A stretch of DNA of 20,019 bases. It comes from Actinomycetota bacterium (lineage in GTDB: Bacteria; Actinomycetota; Acidimicrobiia; Acidimicrobiales; UBA8592). Under the pieces are notes generated by a model. That model saw only the letters and a program-made list of their open reading frames with translations, was not told the DNA's origin and ran no database searches. The position numbers were made by a program, and so were the translations under genes. This document shows positions 7,144 through 13,326 of this stretch, one piece after another. Every line of letters begins with the position of its first letter. Within the stretch, counting starts at the first letter, position 1. The stretch is taken from the NCBI GenBank assembly GCA_002715425.1, contig PAYW01000006.1:16340-36358 (forward strand), read 5' to 3'.

Positions 7144-8486
7144 GTTTGCGGACGAGACTTACAGTGGGGGTAGCCGTCCTTGTTTCTGTAGTCGTTATTT
7201 TAACAGGTGGATTCATGTTCAGAACTGCTAAATCCGAACTACGCGGCGAGATTGATTCATTTTTAGAGCAGCGAGCCGTGGCAGTCAACATGGCAGTTGT
7301 CGACAGAAAAGTGGACAAAAATACTTTGCGGTCGTTTTGGTTTGATAATTACCTTTCTCAGCCTGATGCGGCAACTCAACTTCTTGACGGGAGAGGAGAA
7401 CTCATCTTCAGTTGGCCAATTGAGATTCCTATTGATCTTATAGACCGAGAGATTGCAACTAGAGGAGGCGGAAAGGCTCAGCCCCGTCAACGTTTTACCG
7501 ATAGAAAAATCAACGGTACGAATTACAGAGTCTTATCAAAAGAAGTTCGGCCGGAAGGCCTATTGCTGGTAGGTCGTAACCTTTCCGAAGTAGACGCAGC
7601 ATTAAGCGGAATAAAAAATAGAATTCTCATCTTCGGAGGAAGCGGAATTCTGTTATCTTCACTTATCGCATGGCTCTTTGCATCAAGGTTCACGCGCCCA
7701 GTCGTGCGCTTAACAAAAGCAGCTGAGAAAGTGGCAAAAACTCAGGATCTTGTTGCCTATATTGATGTAGGTGAAGGAGATAGTGAGATTAATCGTCTTG
7801 CGGAAAGCTTCAATATCATGTTGGAGGCTCTAGCTACTTCAAAAGAGCAACAGCGGAGACTTGTTGAGGATGCAAGCCACGAACTTCGAACACCTTTAAC
7901 CAGTCTGCGAACGAATATAGAGGTTCTTCTCCGTGCGCCAACTATGGAGCCAGATCAACAGGCAGAAATCCTGGCCGACGCCAAAAGTGAAATCGAGGAA
8001 CTCGGAATTCTTGTGGTGGAGCTAGTTGAACTCGCGACAGCAACATCAAGACATGAAGAACCCTTTGCTTCGGTTGACCTGGGAGACGTTATTGAAGGAG
8101 TCGTTCATAGATTTCGAAGAAGAACTGAACGAGATATTTCAATTACTATTGAAGGAGACAACATAAGAGAAATTCGTACTACTGGAATAGACCGAGCAGT
8201 TGGGAATCTGATAGAAAACGCCATCAAATTTAATCCGGAAGGACAAGGCATAGAGGTTCGAGTTGAAGATGGTCGTGTTGCTATCCGAGACTATGGGCCA
8301 GGAGTGTCTAAAGATGACAAGTCTAGAGTTTTCGATAGGTTCTTTCGGGCAACGAATACTCGCTCGATGTCCGGTTCCGGATTGGGTCTAAGTATTGTCG
8401 CTGAAATTATTCGCGGACATGGCGGGGAAGTATTCGTTGAAGATCCTCTTGATGGCCCCGGCACAGTTATTGGATTTAGGCTTTAG
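7140..8486 (+). CDS. Sensor histidine kinase, HAMP/HisKA/HATPase type (MprB-like)
   Basis: The ATG at 7140 overlaps the TGA of the response regulator (ATGA), the classic coupling arrangement, giving 448 residues. A TTG at 7125 would extend it by five residues and is less likely. The first membrane segment is about residues 8-27. An extracytoplasmic sensor region of about 130 residues follows, then the second membrane segment (about 162-183), HAMP (about 184-236) and the HisKA dimerisation domain with H247 in DASHELRTPLTSLR. The HATPase domain has an N-box at N356-N360 (NLIENAIKF), G1 at D384 (DYGPG) and G2 at G412 (GSGLGLS). It should sense an envelope signal, autophosphorylate H247 and pass phosphate to D55 of its partner. 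The signal is unknown. Its 3' end meets the next gene tail-to-tail with a 3-bp gap. Confidence 0.96.
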   Translation: MSLRTRLTVGVAVLVSVVVILTGGFMFRTAKSELRGEIDSFLEQRAVAVNMAVVDRKVDKNTLRSFWFDNYLSQPDAATQLLDGRGELIFSWPIEIPIDLIDREIATRGGGKAQPRQRFTDRKINGTNYRVLSKEVRPEGLLLVGRNLSEVDAALSGIKNRILIFGGSGILLSSLIAWLFASRFTRPVVRLTKAAEKVAKTQDLVAYIDVGEGDSEINRLAESFNIMLEALATSKEQQRRLVEDASHELRTPLTSLRTNIEVLLRAPTMEPDQQAEILADAKSEIEELGILVVELVELATATSRHEEPFASVDLGDVIEGVVHRFRRRTERDISITIEGDNIREIRTTGIDRAVGNLIENAIKFNPEGQGIEVRVEDGRVAIRDYGPGVSKDDKSRVFDRFFRATNTRSMSGSGLGLSIVAEIIRGHGGEVFVEDPLDGPGTVIGFRL

Positions 8487-8489
8487 GAG

Positions 8490-9338
8490 CTACAGGGATC
8501 GAAGATTTCGAATTCTTGATTGGACTACTTCGAAATCTTCAGGATTAGTTAGACCGGTCCACTCTTCTTCGCTCGAGAAGGTTTTGATAATAAGGTCTCC
8601 GTCGTTCATCAGGTTATGAATAGATTCAGGGAGAAGGCATTCAGCTTTCTCAGCTGAAGCATTCTCTGAGAAAAACCGAGCCCATTGTCGTTCTAGGGGT
8701 TCCATTATGCTGCTATGGAAACCCCAGAGATTTAAAGAAACGGGTATATCTTTTTCAAGCTGTTCGTTGGTTGAGCCTACTGTGATTTCTCCACTTGAGC
8801 GGAATCCGATGCTCGTAGTTTCTAGGATTTGGGTAAGGTTCCCATTTTCTACATTACATATTCCTCTAGTGACTTCTCCGCTTTTCGGGAGGGTCTTTGC
8901 CAGCTCAAATGTTATTAGCATGCCTATGCCAGGATTTAGCAAAGGAAGTTGGTTTGAAGCTAGTTCGAACGATGCTGGTCCATAATAGTCATCAGCATTG
9001 ACCAAAAGAAAGGAGCTATCTTCAGCGATTACATGTTGGGCAGATAAGACAGCGTGTGTCGTTCCCCAAGGTTTTTCTCTGTGCGGGCCGAAATCATCCT
9101 GACATACAAATGTGCAGTTGTGGTTACTCCCATGAATACTCTCGATATGTGTTTCAATATCGATTGCAATCTCAGTTCTTACTATTAGAACAATGTCCTC
9201 TATACCAGCCGCCTGTGCGTCACGGATTGTGTAATCGAGGATTGCCTCTCCGTTAGGCCCTATATTTGCAAGTTGCTTTGTGCCTCCGAAGCGGCTGCCT
9301 AATCCTGCTGCCATGACAACCAATGACGTTTTTTTCAT
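8490..9338 (-). CDS. Nucleotidyltransferase (sugar-phosphate NTP transferase family)
   Basis: This 282-residue cytoplasmic enzyme starts at an ATG preceded by GGGAG with about 5 nt spacing. The N-terminal pyrophosphorylase signature AAGLGSRFGGTKQ occupies about residues 10-22 (Gly-rich loop, Arg and Lys contacting the NTP triphosphate). GPNGEAILDYTIRDA follows, then KPWGTTHAVL (89-98) and the metal-site region LVNADDYYG (112-120). These are hallmarks of enzymes that join NTP and a sugar or similar phosphate to form an NDP-activated compound plus pyrophosphate. Beyond about residue 200 it lacks the acyltransferase repeats of GlmU, and it does not look like a standard GalU. Substrate is undetermined, and no sugar-pathway gene is adjacent. 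It is divergent from the FKBP lipoprotein gene and convergent with the histidine kinase. Confidence 0.9.
   Translation of the reverse strand: MKKTSLVVMAAGLGSRFGGTKQLANIGPNGEAILDYTIRDAQAAGIEDIVLIVRTEIAIDIETHIESIHGSNHNCTFVCQDDFGPHREKPWGTTHAVLSAQHVIAEDSSFLLVNADDYYGPASFELASNQLPLLNPGIGMLITFELAKTLPKSGEVTRGICNVENGNLTQILETTSIGFRSSGEITVGSTNEQLEKDIPVSLNLWGFHSSIMEPLERQWARFFSENASAEKAECLLPESIHNLMNDGDLIIKTFSSEEEWTGLTNPEDFEVVQSRIRNLRSL
8501..8540. repeat. Perfect 12-bp inverted repeat at a convergent gene junction
   Basis: GAAGATTTCGAA (8501-8512) and its exact complement TTCGAAATCTTC (8529-8540) are separated by 16 nt. It lies inside the last codons of the nucleotidyltransferase gene and directly after the histidine kinase stop. 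Neither side has a T-run. It could act as a hairpin-only bidirectional terminator in a junction with just 3 bp of spacer, or be a protein site; both are inference. Confidence 0.5.
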
Positions 9339-9371
9339 AGCTCTCCCATTTGAAGCACGCTCCTATTCTAA

Positions 9372-9387
9372 TCCTTCTTAAGTAGGA
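9372..9387. promoter_or_regulatory. Imperfect 16-bp palindrome in a divergent promoter region
   Basis: TCCTTCTTAAGTAGGA has 7 of 8 base pairs symmetric around CTTAAG. It lies in the 110-bp region between two divergent genes (nucleotidyltransferase and FKBP lipoprotein), where a shared operator would be expected. There is no other support. Confidence 0.25.
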
Positions 9388-9448
9388 AATATGGAAAGCA
9401 GTTTTTCTCCACTAACATTCTCTAAGCAAGAAATAGTAAGGACCTAAG

Positions 9449-10411
9449 ATGCATCAAGACCGACTTTTAAAGATTATTATTTCTTTGATCTTCTTTGTTC
9501 CTGTGCTGAGTTCGTGTGGTGGCGAGAAAGCGTCGGAGTCGCAGGTGGCGAACTCGGAATCGCAGGTGTCAAGCTCGGAGTCGCAGCAAGTCACCTCCTG
9601 TAGCCCAGACCCTTCGACCACAGAAGGTGAGGTAGACAACACGAACTTGAGTATTAAGCCATCTATCCAAACCCCATCTAAGCCTCCGGTAGATCTTGAG
9701 GTAGAAGACATTGTGGAAGGCTCTGGCCCTCAAGCAAGTGCCGGAAGTTTTCTTGTGATGCAGTACGTCGGAGTTTCATGTTCAACAGGGGTCCAGTTTG
9801 ATGCGTCGTGGGATAGAGGTCAACCATTCAGTTTTGAGCTTGGAGCTGGAAAAGTAATTCAAGGCTGGGATGAAGGGATCGCAGGAATGGCCGTAGGAGG
9901 TCGACGCCTACTAACCATTCCTCCCGAGAAAGCATATGGGTCATCAGGATCAGGGTCAGGATCAATCGGCCCAAATGAAACTCTGCTATTTATCGTTGAC
10001 TTGCTTGCCTTAGTTCCAACGAATCTAGACAAACCTTCAGTTTCAGTACCAAACGAACCAGCTTCTGAACTAATAGTTACAGATATTGCTGAAGGAGAAG
10101 GGCCGGAAGTTCAAAGCGGTGACATCGTATATGTTCACTATGTCGGTTACTCGCAGTCGACAAATACACAATTCGATGCTTCGTGGGATCGCGGGAGAGA
10201 GCAATACATCATATTCCCTCTTGGTCAAGCAACTGTTATAGGCGGTTGGGAAGAAGGGCTTCTTGGTATGAAAGTAGGTGGCCGACGTGAACTTGTAATA
10301 CCTCCAGATCTTGCCTACGGACAAGACGGAGCAGGCGGCGGGCTTATCGCGCCTAATGAAACTCTTGTCTTTGTCGTGGACCTTATTGGCGCAAACGCAT
10401 TTCTGGATTAA
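9449..10411 (+). CDS. Lipoprotein with two FKBP-type peptidyl-prolyl isomerase domains
   Basis: The ATG at 9449 follows AAGGA at 9438-9442 by 6 nt. The 320-residue product has a lipoprotein signal with lipobox VLSSC (Cys23). A Ser/Glu/Gln linker follows, made of three 7-residue repeats (residues 29-49), then two FKBP domains at about 80-187 and 205-318. Both keep the catalytic-pocket pattern: FDASWDRG, then VIQGW or VIGGW, then IPP..AYG and a C-terminal PNETL(L/V)F(I/V)VDL strand. Both therefore look active. The role would be cis/trans-isomerisation of X-Pro bonds during folding of exported proteins at the outer face of the membrane. The shared FDASWDRG suggests internal duplication. Typical bacterial FKBPs have a single such domain, so the tandem form is a mild curiosity. 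It stands alone between divergent and convergent neighbours. Confidence 0.95.
   Translation: MHQDRLLKIIISLIFFVPVLSSCGGEKASESQVANSESQVSSSESQQVTSCSPDPSTTEGEVDNTNLSIKPSIQTPSKPPVDLEVEDIVEGSGPQASAGSFLVMQYVGVSCSTGVQFDASWDRGQPFSFELGAGKVIQGWDEGIAGMAVGGRRLLTIPPEKAYGSSGSGSGSIGPNETLLFIVDLLALVPTNLDKPSVSVPNEPASELIVTDIAEGEGPEVQSGDIVYVHYVGYSQSTNTQFDASWDRGREQYIIFPLGQATVIGGWEEGLLGMKVGGRRELVIPPDLAYGQDGAGGGLIAPNETLVFVVDLIGANAFLD
9533..9595 (+). repeat. Three tandem 21-nt repeats in the lipoprotein linker
   Basis: Units at 9533-9553, 9554-9574 and 9575-9595 begin with TCGGA(G/A)TCGCAG and encode SESQVAN, SESQVSS and SESQQVT. They form a flexible hydrophilic tether between the lipid anchor and the first FKBP domain. 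Confidence 0.75.
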
Positions 10412-10423
10412 CGAAATTTACGG

Positions 10424-10807
10424 TTACCTAGAAACTCCAAAACGATCTAATGCTGCCTGAGTTCGGTCAAGTAAAAGCTGAGGGATTAACACTCCATTAA
10501 CCTCAACTCCTCCACCCGACCCAGCGCTAGAACTTTCCTCATCTGCGGAGTCCGTAGTTTCTTCTAGAGTGAGGTCTTCATCTTCCCGCTCTTCTAGGTA
10601 TAGGTCCCAATCTTCTGCACTGACAAGCTTATTACGGTGCAGACTTCCCATCTCAACACCATTTTCAAACTTCACCCAGTACCTGACCCAGTCCAGACCA
10701 TTTGAAAGCATTATTTTTCCACTGGTTCCTTCAGGCACGCCCTTCAAATTTGTCGCAGCGACAACTTCTTGCTGTTTGGTGAGATCTTTTGTAAATATGT
10801 CCGACAT
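10424..10807 (-). CDS. Small acidic protein with an SH3-like N-terminal half, function unknown
   Basis: The ATG at 10807 is preceded by AGGAAGA with about 5 nt spacing, giving 127 residues. No signal peptide or membrane segment is seen, so it is likely cytoplasmic. Residues about 15-60 (GVPEGTSGKIMLSN, then RYWVKFENG and MGSLHRNKLV) have the alternating pattern of a small beta-barrel, similar to SH3-like domains. A highly acidic, Ser/Gly-rich low-complexity stretch (about 72-100) follows, and a short predicted helix (LIPQLLLDRTQAALDRFGV) ends the protein. I do not recognise a named family. Similar small proteins seem to occur in Actinobacteria, from general knowledge only. Binding to RNA, DNA or a protein through the barrel is conceivable but unproven. 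It is convergent with the FKBP gene (12-bp gap) and divergent from the methyltransferase gene. Confidence 0.8.
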   Translation of the reverse strand: MSDIFTKDLTKQQEVVAATNLKGVPEGTSGKIMLSNGLDWVRYWVKFENGVEMGSLHRNKLVSAEDWDLYLEEREDEDLTLEETTDSADEESSSAGSGGGVEVNGVLIPQLLLDRTQAALDRFGVSR

Positions 10808-10919
10808 GGATCTTCCTGAGGATTAGATATAAAAATAACCTAACACGAAGTAAGTCATGGAGTGACACTTTCAGGTAATGAACGTTTCGTTTCCGATGAA
10901 CCTGTGAGAGCATGTAGCT

Positions 10920-11669
10920 ATGGGATTCCAAGAGCAGGTTTTAGTTATTCACGGTCGAAAGCCAGTACTTGAGGCGTTAACCAGTAGCCAGGAAATTGTG
11001 CGTGTGCATATAAGCTCTCGTGCTGCGGGGAAAATAGTAACTGAAATTGAAAACCTCGCCCGTTCCGGTGGCATACCGGTCGAACGTGTGAGCGATAATC
11101 GAATTAATGCTTTGACTAGAAGCGGACAGCACCAGGGTGTGGCAGCTGATATTCGGGCAAAAAGAATGCAGAGCCTTCCTTCGTTTCTGGAACAACGAAC
11201 TGGCAGAAAGTATGGGTCGGTAGTTCTTGTATTGGATGGGATTCATAATCCGGCGAATCTTGGGATGATTCTTCGAAGCGCAACGGCGGCTGGGCTGGAT
11301 GGTGTCGTTGTCCCAGACGAAGGGACTGCGAGAATTGGAGCAGTAGCGATTAAAGCATCTGCTGGGGTAGCTTTCAAAGCGCCGATTCTTCGCATCGACA
11401 ATGCTCTTAACGCTGTGGCGCTTCTACGGGATGCTCGATTCGATATTGTTGCTTTGGATAGCGGTGGCGAATCAGCTCTCAAAGCAGATTATAGCGACCG
11501 CATTGCTCTGGTCTTGGGGAATGAGACAACTGGAATACAGAAAGAAGTTCTGGACATTTGCGAACGAACTTTTTCTTTGCCGCTATATAACGGCGTTGAG
11601 TCGTTAAATGTTGCAGCAACTGCAGCAGTGGTCTCTTATATTCTCTCAAGCCGTAGGGAAGAAGAATAG
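10920..11669 (+). CDS. rlmB: TrmH/SpoU-family 2'-O-ribose rRNA methyltransferase (RlmB-like)
   Basis: This 249-residue protein combines an N-terminal substrate-binding domain (about 5-80; starts VIHGRKPVLEAL, a typical RlmB opening) with a C-terminal SPOUT catalytic domain (about 98-245). The three SPOUT motifs are visible: DGIHNPANLGMILRSA (catalytic Arg in motif 1), ALVLGNETTGI (motif 2) and LPLYNGVESLNVAATAAVV (motif 3), which form the knotted SAM site. Family members methylate the 2'-OH of a guanosine in 23S rRNA, or sometimes tRNA; exact target is uncertain. The ATG at 10920 has only a weak upstream GAGAG. The gene is tail-to-tail with cysS (9-bp gap). A cysS neighbour is common for this methyltransferase in Actinobacteria, though usually the two point the same way. 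Confidence 0.92.
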   Translation: MGFQEQVLVIHGRKPVLEALTSSQEIVRVHISSRAAGKIVTEIENLARSGGIPVERVSDNRINALTRSGQHQGVAADIRAKRMQSLPSFLEQRTGRKYGSVVLVLDGIHNPANLGMILRSATAAGLDGVVVPDEGTARIGAVAIKASAGVAFKAPILRIDNALNAVALLRDARFDIVALDSGGESALKADYSDRIALVLGNETTGIQKEVLDICERTFSLPLYNGVESLNVAATAAVVSYILSSRREEE

Positions 11670-11678
11670 CGAGCTCAG

Positions 11679-13037
11679 TCAGATTTTTCTCCAGATCGGG
11701 CCGTTAGGGGTATCTTCAATCTCGATGTTCCGGTCCTTAAGAATGTCACGAATTCTGTCGGCAGCAGCAAAATCCCTTGAGGCTCTAGCTGCTTCTCGCT
11801 CTGACACTAATGAATCGATTTCTTCATCGGAGTCAACAGTATCTTTTGAGAGGCCGAGGACTTCGATCAGCTCAGACACTGTTGTAAAGGCCATTGATGC
11901 TTCTTTATTGTTCTTGCTATCAAGAGCAGCGTTCCCTAAATTAATCGTTTCAAAAATAACAGCGATTGCATCAGGGCTGCCTAAGTCATTGTTCATTGCG
12001 GATATAAAGCGATCTTTTGCTTTAGTATCGATGGATGTTTCTCGGATATCCGCTCCAAGCATCCTTCGAAAGAATGCGTCTATTCTCTCGATTCCACCTA
12101 TTGCGCCTTTCATTGTTTCATCAGAGAGTTCCATAATGGAGCGATAGTGAGCTTGGAGCATGGCTAGTCGTAATGGCCTAGATCCGTATTGTGCGAGAGC
12201 GTCACCAAGAGTTCGAAAATTCCCCAAAGATTTTGCCATTTTCTCTCCGTCAACATTTAGCATCGCACTGTGCATCCAATATCGAGCGAATGAGTGTCCA
12301 GATGCTTCTGATTCAGCGCGTTCATTTTCATGGTGTGGAAAGGCAAGGTCAGAGCCTCCTCCATGGATATCGAAGTCATCTCCAAGTATATGCAATGACA
12401 TAGCGACGCACTCTATGTGCCATCCGGGTCGACCAGGCCCCCAAGGGCTATCCCAAGTAGGCTCACCAGGTTTTGCAGCTTTCCACAGGGCAAAATCCAA
12501 AGGATCCTGCTTGTCTTCCTCCGAAGTTACTCTTGCCTGTGCGCTTTCACGAAGTTCATTTACTGTTCGGCCTACAAGCGCCCCATAATCAGCGAGAGAA
12601 TCAACATCGAAGTACACTCCATGTCCCTCAATTTCGTAAGCGGCCCCTTGTTCAACAAGTTGCGTGATGATGGCAAGCATCTCTTCGACATATTCAGTTG
12701 CGAGTGGTCTAAAATCTGGATCTGTAACGCCGAATTCTCGCAGTTGATCGATGTAGATTCTGGTATACGTAGACGAGAGTTCAGTCTCGCTAATACCTTC
12801 TCTAGCAGAACGTTCAATAATCTTGTCATCTATATCTGTAATGTTGCTTGCCAGTGTCACGGTGTATCCCGACCACATCAAAAATCTCTTCAGGAGATCG
12901 TAGGTCAAGGCGGTACGGGCATGACCTAGGTGAGGGACGTCATACACGGTTGGACCGCAAGCATAGATGGATACATGATTTGGATCCCTTGTATTAAGGT
13001 CAACAAGACGATTTTGCATTGTGTCGAATATTTGCAT
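11679..13037 (-). CDS. cysS: Cysteinyl-tRNA synthetase
   Basis: I start at the ATG at 13037 (MQIFDTMQNR), which gives 452 residues and matches the usual N-terminus (short strand, Asn/Asp-Thr, then the zinc/active-site region). ATGs at 13040 and 13043 are equally possible, and a longer open frame to 13154 adds 39 residues unlike the family. The class I signature HLGHA appears in CGPTVYDVPHLGHA, and the KMSKS loop reads KMAKS. Zinc ligands are the Cys of YACGPT, the Cys of WHIECVAMS, and the His/Glu of HHENE. It charges tRNA-Cys with cysteine in the cytoplasm. No ribosome binding site is visible before the triplet of ATGs, so initiation may be leaderless or short-leader. An inverted repeat lies 26 nt upstream of the first ATG. 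Confidence 0.96.
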   Translation of the reverse strand: MQIFDTMQNRLVDLNTRDPNHVSIYACGPTVYDVPHLGHARTALTYDLLKRFLMWSGYTVTLASNITDIDDKIIERSAREGISETELSSTYTRIYIDQLREFGVTDPDFRPLATEYVEEMLAIITQLVEQGAAYEIEGHGVYFDVDSLADYGALVGRTVNELRESAQARVTSEEDKQDPLDFALWKAAKPGEPTWDSPWGPGRPGWHIECVAMSLHILGDDFDIHGGGSDLAFPHHENERAESEASGHSFARYWMHSAMLNVDGEKMAKSLGNFRTLGDALAQYGSRPLRLAMLQAHYRSIMELSDETMKGAIGGIERIDAFFRRMLGADIRETSIDTKAKDRFISAMNNDLGSPDAIAVIFETINLGNAALDSKNNKEASMAFTTVSELIEVLGLSKDTVDSDEEIDSLVSEREAARASRDFAAADRIRDILKDRNIEIEDTPNGPIWRKI

Positions 13038-13062
13038 CATCATAAGGATAGAGAAAAGAACG

Positions 13063-13097
13063 ATATACGAATGGCCAATGCCAATTTTTTCGTATAT
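13063..13097. repeat. 9-bp inverted repeat upstream of cysS
   Basis: ATATACGAA (13063-13071) and TTCGTATAT (13089-13097) are exact complements separated by 17 nt, and pairing extends to CG/CG outside with a one-base bulge. The element sits just before the ATG cluster of cysS. It may be an operator, a leader hairpin or part of the promoter. Confidence 0.4.
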
Positions 13098-13163
13098 TCG
13101 GATAATAGGAAGTTTGCTTTTGCTCGTGAGAAGATGAGGTACAGAGAGTATCATCAGCAGTCA

Positions 13164-13240
13164 GCCCTCGTAGCTCAGTAGGATAGAGCGACCGCCTCCT
13201 AAGCGGTAGGTCACAGGTTCGATTCCTGTCGAGGGCGCCA
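13164..13240 (+). tRNA. tRNA-Arg, anticodon CCU
   Basis: Acceptor arms GCCCTCG (13164-13170) and CGAGGGC (13230-13236) pair perfectly, followed by G and an encoded CCA (13238-13240). The anticodon arm is ACCGC-CTCCTAA-GCGGT with anticodon CCT at 13198-13200, reading AGG. The T arm is ACAGG-TTCGATT-CCTGT, and the D arm contains AGCTCAGTAGGATAGAGC. All cloverleaf elements are intact. It stands alone between divergent cysS and the oxidoreductase gene. Confidence 0.97.
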
Positions 13241-13284
13241 GTAATATTAGAAACTTTGAACACGCGGTTGCTGAATATGAGAGA

Positions 13285-13312
13285 CTTAGCTAAGCGCCTT
13301 TTGCTTTTTTTC
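13285..13312 (+). terminator. Possible weak terminator after the tRNA
   Basis: A 10-bp palindrome CTTAGCTAAG (13285-13294) and a weak AAGC/GCTT pairing are followed by CTTTTGCTTTTTTT. The T-run is good but the stem is poor, so this is only a candidate stop for the tRNA transcript. Confidence 0.3.
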
Positions 13313-13326
13313 TCCTAAGGGATTTC

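Noticed and set aside
11608..12147. 179-codon plus-strand open frame across the rlmB end and the cysS 3' part
   Set aside because: It overlaps the methyltransferase in another frame and is antisense to cysS. Its Ser/Ile-rich composition looks like a shadow.
12417..12929. 170-codon plus-strand open frame inside cysS
   Set aside because: It lies wholly antisense to a well-supported cysteinyl-tRNA synthetase. No family motif or ribosome binding site is apparent.
13038..13154. N-terminal extension of cysS to 13154
   Set aside because: The extension has no similarity to cysteinyl-tRNA synthetase starts and reaches almost to the divergent tRNA gene, using the promoter region as coding sequence.
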